A DNA stretch of 64,000 bases, from positions 248,001 through 312,000 of the forward strand of contig NC_046683.1 in NCBI RefSeq assembly GCF_009870125.1. Reading direction: 5' to 3'. Source of the DNA: Drosophila pseudoobscura. Its lineage: Eukaryota > Arthropoda > Insecta > Diptera > Drosophilidae. Shown here piece by piece: positions 11,461 through 23,943 of this stretch. The notes below the pieces were generated by a model. The model had not been told where the DNA came from and made no database searches. It saw only the letters and a program-made list of their open reading frames with translations. Made by a program: the position numbers and the translations under genes. Position 1 is the first letter of the stretch. Each line of letters begins with the position of its first letter.

Positions 11461-12534
11461 CTTGTTGTATCTAAATTAGCCTTCCTTTCTTGTTTCTAGT
11501 TGATTCCTGGTTATTCTCCGATTCCTTGTCACAGCTGAAGCTGCAACTGCCACATGAAGAGCTGATTCTCGTTGTTAATTTGATGTGGCAAATGTAATAA
11601 GTCTAATAAGGTGGATCGGTGGCGAGAGGGCAGCCCTGGTCCTGTTCCTTAATGCGATCCGATCAGGGCTGCATTAAGCCCGGGCCTAGATGTGGCAGAA
11701 ACTGTTCTCCACCTCCACCTGCAGCATCTCCTCATTCTTCTTCTGCAACTACTCCTCCTTCTTATCCTCCTGCTTCTTCGATCGGACTGATCAACTTGTT
11801 GTGGTCTTTGGGGCTGGCCCCAGGCCGGCTTTAGTGGCATGCAATGACCACCATCAAAGCCGCACAGAAATCACGTCGTCGTTGATGCCATTGTTGTTAC
11901 TGCTAGTTGTCGATGTTGTTCATTCGTCCGTCCACTGGGCGAAAACCAGACAGACGGACATTCGTAAGTAGCCAAGTGCAAATGTATCGATTTACAGCGC
12001 AAACAACTTGCCCAAGAAATGGAGCACACACGAAGAAGAAGCACCAGAAACGGGAACAGCGACATTAACAAGCGAATGCAACTGGCACTGCCACTGCCAC
12101 TGCCACAGAAGCTGCCTCTGAAAGAGAGCCGGGGACAAGATGCCAACGCAGCAAAAGCGCTTACAATGTTGAAGAATCCATGTCTGGGAAGACGACTGCA
12201 TAGTGGACATACTGGACACGGGGACATTGGGAGTCGAGATCTCATAGCGAGGAAAACGCCGACAATTAAACAAAATTTGATACAGCAAAGTGTAGGACGG
12301 GACATGGAGTATGGGTATGGGTATGGGACAAAGACAGACGAGCTGAGACTTCGACTGAGAACTCGACTTGGACTCAGACCTGGACTCAAGCTTTGCGGCG
12401 AGTATTATTGTTGTAGCATTTTATTTCGAGGTTTTTGAACTGCTGCCGCCCCGGACACCAGGGCCAGATACATCTATAGAAAAGGAAACAGAGACAGGCC
12501 AATGCGACTGCGAGTGTCCGCGCATAATTGTAGA

Positions 12535-12556
12535 CCCCCCCCCCCCCCCCCCCCCC
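12535..12556. repeat. C22 homopolymer with C-rich tail
   Basis: Twenty-two C residues followed by ACCCCACCAC. The G-rich strand could form a quadruplex. Homopolymers of this length are also prone to sequencing length error. Confidence 0.9.
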
Positions 12557-14865
12557 ACCCCACCACAAGTGGAATAGGGTTGGAACTGAGTAGCAGAATA
12601 CGGTTCACGGCTAACAGCCCACGGTCCTGGCACAGGTGATGAGAACTATGGGAACTTATCAATCAATCAATTAGTCAACGAGTACCGCATCTTATCGTAA
12701 AGAGGCCTATGGATGAATCAGCCGGCAATAAACAGGCCCACGCCCGCGAAGGCCGCTGGCAGATGTCTTCGCCTCCACCACTGTCACTGTCACCGGCATC
12801 GCTTCGGTATCCGTATCCAAGTAGGTGGCGCTTTACTTTCTTAAATCAATAAACGGGCAATCAGCCGTGCTAATCACCAGCAGATAGCCAGCTATGCATG
12901 GGGAAGATATTCGGGCTAATTAGAACACGAAACCCCTACCCATAGCGCCTACAGCTAGACGCAAACCATAGCCATGCCCGGGACTAAGTTATCTTGTAAA
13001 TCCAGCTTCCGTGCGCGAGAGTGGACAGCGGACAGCCTGATACACTCCCACATCTCGAAAGCGTAGCAGTGCAGAGCCAATTATAAGAACGCCAAAGGCA
13101 AAGGGCTAAAAATAAAAATGGAAGTGGCAGTGGCAAACTAAAATCCGACTTGGAGTCCGCGTGCGAACCGTTTCCTAATAACCCAATTAGAGTCCGGCAC
13201 ACACACACGACCTACGCAATGTACTTGGCCCCTACCGCCGTGCACCGTCTTAAGCATGCGTCATACGTAGATTACGCTACAGCGGAGCGTCGGAAAAGAG
13301 ATGGTAGTTGAATATCCAGACTAATTTCGGCTCCAAACACGCGCCACATCTTTCATATCGTCACCAACGCAAGGTCTTCTCCTTCATCCTCGTCATGACC
13401 AACAAGCCCCCCCCAAATGCCTATAATTGGCTTGATGGACCGAAATTAGCTAAAGAGCAACGATTGGCTGGCAACAGATCTCGAACAGGTACAAGTGTTT
13501 TGGGAAATAAAAAGGATCGGCAAAAATGCTACAGTGTACAAATTTACGACCGATAAGCACCGGCTATCCAGGCCACAGGGATTCCACTGAAAAGATCCAA
13601 CCCATCAGCAATTCTCTCTCGATCTCTCTCAGTCTCTTTTAAGCTATTTATACCCGACAAACTCAACCTGATCGATCGACAATAATTTCACAATATAACC
13701 TTGCACAAATCTAAAAAGTGTGCCAAGCTTGTGGGCTCCGTTGGGTGGGAGACGGTTGTGTGTGTATGTGTGTGCTGTTCTGTTCTGTTTCTCGGTGGAA
13801 AATCCTAACCTAAGGTAATCCGGTAAAAAGTACCACGAGTGGCATGTCGGGGCATGACAAATACAGATTGCAATTCAATTCACAACGAGGTTTGTTCAGA
13901 CTAGCCCTCCACCCGCGAAACCCATTGAATTTCACCACATGCCTCTACTATCTATGAAAACCCCCAAGATCCCCTAGGTTTTCCTGAAACCCATCAGACT
14001 AAAGCTGACGTAGCGGGCAGAAAATAATCGCACCAACTCTCATGTGATACGTACGGCTGTGTATATAAACAGTGCAACCCTAGGCCGCCCGCCTCCATCG
14101 GAACGGCGACCTTTGCGGGAATGACGTCAAGGCACGCGACTCGCATTTGTCAGGCGCAGGGCTCCAGGTGGGAAACCGATCCGAACCCGAAACCACAAAT
14201 CAGATTGCCAATCAAACTGTGTCGGTATGCGGGACAACCACCTGATGAGTCAGCGCTGTTCCAGCAGCTATATTTGTAGGCGGGCAGGGCAGGGCAGAGT
14301 AGGGCGAGTAAAACAGCTACCAAGTGCAGTAAATCCTTTGCTGATTAACAGAAATACCTGGACTCGTACTCGTAGTGGCTGATGCAACAAGGTCGAACGA
14401 CTGCCGATCCGCTTATCGAATCCGCTTAGCGCCCACATGGGTGACTAGAGGGCTCGTCAGTTAGGCCTGGGCCTTTGCTTAATTAAGTTATTTGTCATGA
14501 CATTTATTCGGGAGGCAATAACTTTAATTGAGCAAGGCACAACCAATAACACGACAACCAATTGCAATGCCAAGTTCCTGGTCATCCGGCGGTCATAAAT
14601 CGCAATTCCCCCATAGAATTCGAGCCCCGCATTAGAATGCAATTTATTTAATTGTCAACTCTGACGCACGATCAGGTGGCAACACATTACGCAGGTCGGT
14701 CTGGAGCAGATAAGACAGTTGAGATGTCAGGGGATAATCTAACAGCCATCATTAGATCCCAATGATATTCTGGGTATCTAAGATACCCCTACTATAGGCT
14801 ATACAAGAATCCTGGGTTAATATTATATCTAGTAAATTGAATTGTTAAAAAGTTTTTAAATTTGT

Positions 14866-15304
14866 ATGACCGATAATCAAAATGAGTACAGGGGTATATT
14901 CGATTTTTGATAAAAATGGATGTGTGTAACGTCTAGAATTCCTTCTAGAGTGTATAAGTGTATATATTCTTTATCAGCATCAATAGCCGAGTCGATAGAG
15001 CCAAGTCTGTCTGTCTGTCCGTCCATCCCTATGAGTGCCTAATGCTAAGAGACTATAAGAACTAGAGCACCGATATTGTGTATACAGACTTCTGTGATAT
15101 ATCACTGTTACAAGTGTATTTCAAAATGATCAGATCCGATTATAATTATAGACAAAAGTAACATATTAATTTTCGGTCGCTATGCAGCGCCCACCTTTTT
15201 TCGTTCAATGCTAGCGCCGTCTGCAGGAGGAGAGCCATACTGACTAAGTATCGGGCATCAATGTAGAGTTGCGGTCGCAGCAGCAACTCGCAACGTTCCC
15301 CCTC
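14866..15304 (+). mobile_element. Helitron-like non-autonomous element (DINE-1/mini-me/SGM type), copy 1
   Basis: The copy begins near gagtacaggggtatatt, contains tagccgagtcgatagagcc followed by a run of GTCT/GTCC tetranucleotides, and ends with agcgccgtctgcaggaggag, actaagtatcggg and caacgttccccctcg. The same ordered blocks recur at 16463-16992 and, inverted, at 55786-56598. GTCY runs and short conserved cores are known features of DINE-1/mini-me elements in Drosophila, which are Helitron-related. There is no coding capacity. Confidence 0.7.
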
Positions 15305-16462
15305 GTCATATATATTTTTTTACCCAGCAAATTGGATTACGATTAGACAGCCGAATGATGAAACAAGTTCTCTTTGGCTATATTACCATATCTATGAGTA
15401 TTCTTTCAGATAATTCCTCTCAAATATAGGTATATTGAGGAGCCTGGCTGATAGTACATATATTCAGCAATGCTAAACAACTTCTTACTCGTATGTTACT
15501 TGTCGCACACTTAATGGAAAAAATTGTGGGAAAAGTAACACTTTTCACTTTCACTGATGCAACTTCAGCTATGAGCTGCCTGTTAAAATTCTGCAACTTG
15601 CAAGATAATGCTCAAGAATTATCCCCCAAAAACATTTAAGTGTTCTAACAGCAGTTGGAAGCTCTGAAGTGGAAAGTGATTGGGTCCAGCCCCCAAATAT
15701 TAACGCTTTTCCATAATATAGTCGCTTCCCTCGATTTGTGAGCCGCCGACGTATTCCGCATTGCGGAGCCTGATGAAATACCGAAAGCAGAGAGTGGTCT
15801 GAAATTTGGCTCTGGCTCTTTTTGGGAACTCAAAAGGTGCCACAAATAAACGCTTTGAGTGGATTTGCGCAATATTTCACACTGCTTTTAATTTGTATGC
15901 ATAAATAATAATTATGTGGTGTTCTCGGAAGCTTGGAAGGGTGGCAGGCATTGGATCATCGATCGATTGTCTTTGATTGGAGCAGACTAGGTTCTCAGAA
16001 TGCCCCCGTGAAGCCCTGACTCAACCCTAAAGTGTCCTTCCATCGAGTCTCTCCAATCGGAGGTCCAAGCCAAAATCAGTCAAATTACCATTCAAATCTC
16101 TGTCCGCACAAAAGGCCAACCAACAATGGCAGCGGCTACCGCCAACAAGCGGTGTGATAAATGTGCGGACAAATAGATACACAGAAAAGCCTAAAAACAC
16201 AAATGTATCTTTCTGCTGTGGCTGTTCCTATTTCTGTGCTTGCTTGTGTGCATGGAAGCAAAAATATTAATTCTAATCATACATATAAGAATGATTTGAA
16301 ATTATATTATAAATATTTGATGACCCCTGCAGCACCAACAATAACAACAGGAGATACAATAATGAAAAGGGCCAATCAAGCGACAACAGCGGAATAAATA
16401 TCTCGTCTCTCAGCGCTGTTTTCGAATCGTGTTCCTCCTTACATTTTTTTCGTTTTTAATTT
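15305..16462. other. Noncoding spacer between two element copies
   Basis: Ordinary single-copy-looking DNA with no supported gene. It separates two same-orientation copies of the Helitron-like element by about 1.16 kb. Confidence 0.4.
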
Positions 16463-16992
16463 TTATACCGGATACTAAAAAAGAGTATAGGGGTATATTA
16501 GACTTTTGGAGAAAATAGATGTGTGCAACGCCCAGCCATTAAATATATATATTCTTGATTAGCATCAATAGCCGAATCGATAGAGCCATGCCTATCCGTC
16601 CGGCTATCTGTCTGTCCGTTCGTCTGTCTAGTTCACAGAGACTATAAGAGCTAGAGAAACGAAATTTTGCATTTAGACTGCTGTAGTATCACAATGAATC
16701 AAGTTTGTTTCAAAATTTTGTCACGCCCCTTTCTGTGGCATCCGCAATTATGAACCACAAAATCTTTTAGACTGCAGCATCTGAATCAGATCAGATTATT
16801 ATTAAAGCAAGAAGGAACAAATCAATTCGCATTTGCTACGCAAGCCCAGCCTCTCGTTTACTCATTCTCTCTCTCTCACAAACTCTTCTTAGTACAATGT
16901 GTGCGCCATCTGGCAGATTGAGCAATACTGACTGAGTATCGGGTATAAATGTAGATTCGCGGCCGTAGCAGGGACTCACAACGTTCCCCTTG
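16463..16992 (+). mobile_element. Helitron-like non-autonomous element, copy 2
   Basis: The left part reads tataccggatactaaaaaag, then ggggtatattagac, then atagccgaatcgatagagcc and a CTGTCCGT run. The right part has gcgccatctggcag, actgagtatcgggtataaatg and caacgttccccttg. It is the same orientation and block order as the copy at 14866-15304. Confidence 0.75.
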
Positions 16993-18220
16993 ATTTTTTG
17001 TTGTCTTTCTTTTCGTATTCCGTTTGCGGCGGCTTTTGCTGTTAATCATTTTGTGGTCTGTCTTCGTTGTTGCCGTGCCGGCTGTCGGTGAACGGTCGAC
17101 GGTATCATCGAGTTAATCTTGTTAAAACAAACCGTTTCAATAAATACGGCGATAATGCAATTTTAATGCCATTAAGATGAGCACCAATTATGGCCAGCAC
17201 CAGGGAATCAACTATCGCCCACCTACACTGATACCCTCCAGCCCGCAGGCTTCAGGCTTGGATCCCGTTTCATTTCATCTCTGACCGAAAAATCATTTGT
17301 GAATCCTTTAAGCAGCAGCGGCGGCCAAAAGTCCTACACCTCTGGTGCTGCCTTTGGTTGGGGTCCACTGCATGGGGGCCTAATCTCTTCACAAGATTCC
17401 GCGTTGATTTTCGCAGGGTATTACCCTAGTCGACGTGTCAAGTCGGTAACTGCTCGGGCATTCTTGTGGATCAGATCGGGTCCCATCCATATCCAACGAG
17501 CGTCTCGCGAGCAGAGTGTTAATCCGCTCCAAGAGTTTCTTTCGTGCGCATTTGACAGACTCCAGTCACAGGGATTGGAATCGGAAGGGGGGATGGAGAT
17601 GGGGTAAGGGTCTTGGGGCGGGAGTACGGACTGTTTTTTTATTGTTTATTTAACATTTCTGCGCTTTTATTTCGCGCTGTCTGTTTTAGCATTCTCAATC
17701 CCCTGTCCTACTGTACCACTGTCCAACCCGTCCTCCAATGATCGCCGGCTTTCAGCCAAGTTTTGCTTTGTTGTTGCTGTTCTCTGCATTTTCATTGTTC
17801 TTTATGATGCTCATTTAAAATTCAAGCTTTGTTTCATTAAGAAACACGTTCGTCCCGGTCGCAGTACCCTCCTACTCGCGGCTCGCGGCTCACTGCCCCA
17901 CCAGTCATTCCACATCCAGCGCCAATTTCGACATTAACGCCGCCGACGGCGCTACGCAGCTTGTTAACGTTTTTTAATGCCCCGATTCAAAGGTTAACAA
18001 TCAGACTGGACATGAGCCTGGGACTGGAACTGCGGATGTGGATTTAGTCACAATCATTCCAGCTCCATGGCCCATTCAGGCATTGATAAGCCGGCGCTCA
18101 TTATAGAAGCCGAGCAGGGCTTCAAGCTTCAGGCCAGGAATGTTGGCAGATCTTTACTATAAGGAGCTCTCCCCCCCCACCAATGGATATTCGACTTAAG
18201 TTGCTTATCCTTCGAGCGCG
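16993..18220. other. Noncoding interval
   Basis: No gene supported. A 102-codon frame at 17299-17607 has no splice context and no recognisable motif. Confidence 0.4.
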
Positions 18221-18699
18221 TCAAACTGCTCTCGAGCCCTCGACCCCTCGACAGGAGCTGGACAATGTGCGATTCTCGAAGGTACTCAACCCATCCGCCA
18301 TTGCCTCTGACCCTTCCACCCCTCCGACTTCTACAGCTGCCGGGGAAGGGGGAAACGAAAGACGGAGCAACCACTCAAAGAAGGATGGGATAATGATTTG
18401 TACAATTTTGTAGTACATAATTGATGTCGATTATGCAGCGCAGTGATCGCGATGAGTGGACACGATGAGGATCGGCGATCACCTCTCAGCGATGTCAATC
18501 CATCTGGGTGGCACTGGATGGGGCGTGGCACGCCATTGGTGAGCAAGGGAGAGCGGGGTCGAGTGTCCGTGTCTCGGTAAAATCCATGTTGATCATTGTA
18601 GAACAGGTCTTCCCTTGGATAATCCCCGATTTGATGTCCATAACTTATTGCCTCGCCAATCAGCGATACCTGCTCCCCCTCTAATAGCTCAATTCGCAT
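18221..18699 (-). CDS. Weak two-exon candidate gene, 110 residues
   Basis: Possible exons are 18483-18699 and 18221-18336. The first, from ATG at 18699, reads MRIELLEGEQ... and has protein-like composition. It ends one base into a codon at a GTGATC donor, which is poor. A good acceptor (pyrimidine tract then CCCCGGCAG) at 18337 restores the frame and leads to TFENRTLSSSCRG and a stop at 18221. Upstream, a different frame (from ATG at about 18828) also reads like protein for 38 codons and then stops, so the region could instead be a frameshifted relic. I do not recognise it. Frame agreement across the junction is the main support. Confidence 0.2.
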
Positions 18700-19195
18700 T
18701 GCCGTAAAATTCAGAGCCGCTCCAAGACCATCTCCATGCCCAGCTCCCACTGCATCGCGATGACTTGGATACCGAACCGACTCTCATCACATCCCATTTC
18801 ATCGAAGTCTGCGGACCTCTGCTTCATGGAGAGTCGTAAAAATAAAAGTCATTGACTCAATTTTGGAAATGTCTCACACACGACGAAGACAGTGGCTTGG
18901 AGCTAGGGGATTGGGGGGCGTGCCAACAGGCGCTTGTGATTATCCTTTCGCACGTTCGGCGTTGCTTAACAAATCATAAATATAGTCGGAGCTGAAGATC
19001 GTTGTGGTCTGTTATTGATGGTGGTCGTCGCTCAATGGGCCTGCTCTGGTGGCTCACTGCGCAAAGAAAAAAAAACCACAAAGCAAGAACAAGGTTTCCA
19101 CCTTTTTTATGGGTGTCCCAGCTTGAGCTTGGACCCAGCCCCAGACCCTGACCGTCCTTCTCCCGCTTTTATCCGCGGCACAAAGGCTTCAATCA

Positions 19196-19201
19196 TTTAA
19201 T
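19196..19201 (-). terminator. Poly(A) signal candidate of the four-exon gene
   Basis: On the minus strand this reads ATTAAA, 125 nt beyond the stop codon at 19326. It is the first near-consensus hexamer downstream. Confidence 0.25.
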
Positions 19202-19325
19202 AAGCGTCAGCCTGGGCCTGGGCCGTGCTTTGTTTGGGCCACGACAAAAGAGCCTTCCGCCATATTATTAACTTATACATAACATAATAAGGAGAGCAGA
19301 ATGAGAACTGGACTCTGATTCTACG

Positions 19326-20242
19326 CTAAATTGCGATCCTCTTCCTTCTAGAAGACCTTTTAGGGTGCGGATACACCTCTAACACCGATCCACAATCTTC
19401 GCTCTCAATGGCGATGGCGCAGTCAGAGTCGCATTTTGGATGAAACTGCAATGCCATAGTTAAGCTGGGACTGAGCTAAAAGAACATACTCACTGGCGAT
19501 GGACGCGGTGTAAGAGCCGAAAGGGGGTCTGACCCTTTAGAAGGCAGTTCACGGCGAAGCTTAACTACCGGAGATGCGGCTCGACTCTAGGGAAAAAAAG
19601 AAGTGAAGTTAGAAGGACACCCTATTTGGGAAAGGTCACTCACTCCATTTTCTCTGCTAGGGCGATCGGGATGAAGCAGTCGCCAAATGGTCCCAGTAAG
19701 TTTCTGGCTCCTCTGCAGAGTGGAAAGGAAATCATTGATCAATGAAGCTCATACAACAGTGAACCCACCCCATGGCTCGTTTCTAGGCCACCTTCATGTA
19801 GAAGCAGTTTCCTAGAGTGGACCGCCGGCACACCGTTTTGCGAGTATTGCTCCTGATGCTCCTTCTGAAGCAGGGCCCAACAGCGCCTGGGATTCTTAAA
19901 GAAGTCGTCGTCCATTAAGTGGTCCAGCTCATCGATTTGTTCGCGCAAGCTGCGCTGGTACTCCCGGCATCGCTTAACGTGCTCCTTCGTCCTCTTCATT
20001 TCACTTGAATTTAGCATATAGTCCTCCTGAAAAAGGCGCAACTTTTCCACTTGAAATTTGTTGTGTTTGCGCTCGTATAGAACCGAATTGTTTGGGGGCC
20101 AAAAACAGTATGTTCTGTTGTATATGTATAATTCTCTTCTCGTTTGACTACACTCCACCGACCTGCTGTGAGCGATTGGGAATTTGGGGATTTGAATCGG
20201 GACGGGATAGAGATCGTCGATTGGTGATTGGGGATGCTGCAT
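19326..20242 (-). CDS. Uncharacterised four-exon gene, 251 residues, coiled-coil protein
   Basis: Coding exons are 19769-20242, 19644-19712, 19494-19586 and 19326-19445. The three introns (56, 57 and 48 nt) have donors GTGGGT, GTGAGT and GTGAGT and acceptors CTCTGCAG, TTCCCTAG and CATTGCAG, and all are phase 0. Residues about 64-133 are rich in K, E, R, Q and L with heptad-like spacing (EMKRTKEHVKRCREYQ, LREQIDELDHLM) and suggest a coiled coil. Exon 2 reads LTGTIWRLLHPDRPSREN; exon 3 is basic and Ser/Pro-rich; exon 4 has acidic, Cys-containing CDSDCAIAIESEDC and a basic end RSSRRKRIAI. There is no signal peptide or membrane span. I do not recognise a family and infer no function. The ATG at 20242 is the first in frame; a later start (Met76) or an extra 5' exon is possible. 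It lies alone between the cytokine genes, same strand as gene A. Confidence 0.7.
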
Positions 20243-20639
20243 ATTTGAGCCGTGAGTGTGCCGGTGGTGTGGGGAGTTGCAAGTTAATCAATCAATTGGA
20301 CAAGCGAGGCTCTCAGATATAAGTTTTGATGGGATTAGTCCATCGGTTGAAACGCGAGGGCGATTAAATCGCGTTTTAATCGTATTTTCATCCCGATAAG
20401 TCCCTATTGCTTATCGCTTCTTCTTCCCAAATAATCGCACAATACCCAATAACCATAATAAAACATACATATGTACATACTGCTTTTCGGGGCTCAAATT
20501 CTTCCCAGCAGATGCTTCTCGACTCAAAATTTTGGTAAGCTTATTAATTTAGCTTGAGAGCAAATCCAAATTCAGAACGGGGTCGAATTGAATCGAATCA
20601 TAGATCATCTAATTGCCAGCACTCCCTGAAAATTGTGTT

Positions 20640-20661
20640 TGTGTGTGTGTGTGTGTGTGTG
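20640..20661. repeat. (TG)11 microsatellite
   Basis: Pure TG run preceded by a degenerate TGTTTGTG. Confidence 0.95.
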
Positions 20662-21375
20662 AGACTTACCAGACAATGGATGGGAGGCTAAGTGAGAAAG
20701 ACACTTGATCTTTCTCCTATTTCTATCCGACCCTCTTTATTTGTGTGCGTGTGTGTGCGAGTATCTCTATCTCTGTATGCCCATGTCTGCTTAGCTCCGT
20801 TTTGGCCGCAATTTATCACACGCCACTTGTAGTCGGTTTTTGATCTAATAAAAACTGTCAAAACGTTTGCAAGATGCTGGGAAAATATTTACACGACGCA
20901 CACAAAGCAGAGACAGACGGAGTTACCAAAGAATGAAAGGATCAGGTGAGGAGCGAAAGGTCAAAACAGTTAGAAGGTAAGCAGACAATGGGCTAAAGGG
21001 ATCACTCTGAGCGAACACACAGGCAGGCTTGGGCGGTATGACACATCAGGAATTTAGACATTAAAGGACACACAGCTGATCAGTCCTGGTCCTGGGTGTT
21101 CGCCGTTTACCAATCCAGCCCTCGATCGTTGCTATGAGGTTCGGCTCCCTATTCAAAAAGATGAAAGTGACTTTTCTCCCAACTGGCCATAAAGAATGCA
21201 GCAGCAGTCGGTCAATTGAAATGAAATGAGCAGCAGAGTCGGAGAAGTTAGGGAGAGGCGCTCTGAGTGTTGGTCTTGGTTCTGGGCGGCCCCTGCACGT
21301 TTAGCTATTTTTATGGAGTTCCATAGAATTATCGCTCAACCTTAGCTTGGAGTTCTCATCTACCATATTCTCTTA

Positions 21376-21416
21376 CGTTCTCTTCTGTTCTGTTCTGTTC
21401 TGTTTTGTTCTATTCT
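21376..21416. repeat. (TTCTG)n pentanucleotide repeat
   Basis: Eight imperfect units of TTCTG/TTTTG/TTCTA, related in sequence to the CTCTG repeat at 7205. Confidence 0.85.
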
Positions 21417-23824
21417 GTCGAATCTCGAAATGTTTCTATTAACACGGACCCGGGGCATGGTTAGGCTTCTCTCAGATCTGTTTATACTTGCCGCCACTGG
21501 AAGAAGTTCGCTCGACTGTCAACGCCGACGCCAATAGTAGAGTAAAAAAGTGTCTTTCGCTCACGAGTGTCGGCATGGCTCGATCGCATGGAGAGAATGA
21601 GAGGATGTGCAGCTGAATGGCGGCCAAGTAAGCGATCAGAAAGCATTTCCTGTCAAACCCCCCGCTCTTGCCACATATCTCAATGTCATGAGGGTTAGGA
21701 TTTGGTATTGGGATAAGGACTGGAGCTGGGTCTGTTTCTGAGTCTGAGCCAGCGGAATAGCCCAAGATTCAGTTTCTGGAACGGCTAACCTTGTCGTTGG
21801 ATCGGCAACCAAAGGAGAGATTAGCCAAAAACCAAGAGCCAAAAGCTATAAGCCGAAAGGTCTCTTTGCCTTGCGATATTAAAATCATAAAAAAATTTTA
21901 AGCTTTGATTTATCGGGTGTTATAAAGTGGTGTGTTAAATCTGTTCGTGGGTAGCAACATCCGTTTTGGTTGCCGCTAGTGCCAGAGCGAAGCGCCGATC
22001 CGCGTAGCATAGTTCTAGGCATGCCGTGGATCCGCATCACATATCCGATGCCGGAGCTTCCTTATCAGTAATCCCGCACCCGATAAGCGGAAGGCGGTGC
22101 CGACCGCGCCTAAGAGGCGGCAAGGGTTTGCCGCTCTCGCATTCGTAATGAAGCCCAAGTGTCGTGTCTACGTCCAATCGCACAAACTTTCCACAAGAAG
22201 CTACCATGGCATCCACAGGAGCCACGATGGAACTGGTTAAAATAGGAAGTTAATCCGTGACCATAATCGCGGCATAGCGCCACAGCATGCGGCTGCACCA
22301 TTCCAACGATCCCCTCGCAGAATCTCCATTGAAGTGTCAGCTGTGCCACACATTGCTGCGCTCCCAGTCAGCGCAGGCCTGAGGGTGTTTCTGATGGCTA
22401 TCGGTCTGGGCGTACTCTACCCCATAGCGACTTCACTTCGCCATTTATTATATTCGTTTAAGAAATCGAAAATGGATGATAGCTTGAATCCATAAATTCT
22501 ATCTCTGACGGTGTTCCTACATAAATAATGTCAGACGGTGCTTCATACTTCATGGACAACTGCAGCGATATCAGCTTCAGAAGCAGTCATCTTCATGGGA
22601 CATTCCCTTTTTCGAACTTCCTTCCGATTAAAGGGTATTCAAAGTACGATCTTGACTTACAGTTGGAGTCCCTGTTTCTGGTGGCGACAGTGGCTGTGCA
22701 AACAATGCCAATATAAATATTGTATAGTTTTTTAACATTTAACAATAAAAACAACAACAATAACAATCGATAAGCATGCGATAACCGACACAGTCAGAGG
22801 GACCGAAACCGAGACAGAGACAGCAACTCCCGACCAGAAATCCACAATAAACAAACAATTACCGATGCAGTGTCGGACATATACTCGGACTTGCACTGAG
22901 AGCCGAGGCTGTGAATGCTGCTGCAGTGGAAAGTCCCCATCTTGGTCAGCCATCCGAGTCCTCCATCCTCCACCTTCACAGCCAGGGTACGCAGACTGTT
23001 GTTGCTGCAGCAGCAGCAGCAATTTTTATGGCATTTTGCGTGATGCACCCAGCGGGGAGTCAAAAATGTCCCACGACAAAAGCACCACAATGATAAGAAG
23101 TTTTAACAATGGTGGAGTCTAGCTGCAACAGGCAGAGCGAGTGCTACTTTTGGGGGCAATCATATGAGCCATATCGCTCTTGGCTAAGAATGCCCTCGTC
23201 CTCCACTTTGCTCTTCTTGTCTAAGGTAAACTAATTGCAGGCGGAGCTGATTAGTCATACACCCTATTGTCGTCATGCAATGAGGCAGCAGCCACTGCGG
23301 CATCACCAACATTCTAGAAAGGAGAAAAGGGACAGGTTGTGTGGCAGGGACAGCGGTAATACAACAATGACATGCGGCAGCAACACGCGAGAAACATGGG
23401 GCAAACAAGACAAGAGGCCGCGGACACTGCCGCTGGGATGCGACCGTTCAAATATTTGTTAAACTTGACACCAAACAAAAGAATTTAACCGAAAGGATTT
23501 GAATGAGCCCAAAACAAGGCGAACAATATAAGCTGCGTGGCCCTGGGGCATGGGGGATGGCTGGAATGCGAAAGATAGGGAGAGAGAGACAACGAGGGCA
23601 GGTGCGGGTGGAGTTGCGGCTGGAGTTCCAAAGATAGGCAGCAGGTAGAGGACGCCGGAGGACGAGGAAGACAACGAGGTAGCAAATCAAACACAACAAA
23701 TCGCCAGGCAAACACCAAAATCAAATTGTACGACAAAAGCAAACGATGAAGGGAGCCGAGGCACAGACCCAGATACAGTGTGGCAAGACCAATAAGAATA
23801 CTGCCATAGAAACTCTATTTAATA

Positions 23825-23943
23825 TTAGAACAACATTACGGAAATTAAAAAGCAAACAAGACAGTGCATTGCCAACTCAATTCAATTTTAGAACAACTTT
23901 ACGGAAATGAAAAAGAAAACACAGAAAATACAGTGCATTGCAT
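23825..23943. repeat. Imperfect direct repeat, two copies of about 50 nt
   Basis: Both copies start TTAGAACAAC(A/T)TTACGGAAAT and end ACAGTGCATTGC. Copy 1 is about 23825-23872 and copy 2 about 23888-23942, so it is a local duplication with a short spacer and small indels. Confidence 0.85.

Larger units (their letters stand above)
5164..14860. other. Long noncoding interval upstream of unpaired gene A
   Basis: No gene could be supported here. Open frames of 60-170 codons exist but run through simple sequence, overlap on both strands and lack splice partners. Visible structure is limited to microsatellites: GA at about 6232-6279, CTCTG at 7205-7245, GTACAT palindromes at 7358-7384, A18 at 10064-10081, C22 at 12535-12556. 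The interval probably carries distant enhancers for the cytokine genes, but I cannot point to one. A short stretch at 11280-11460 begins tataccc and ends gggtat and may be a degenerate mobile element. Confidence 0.4.
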
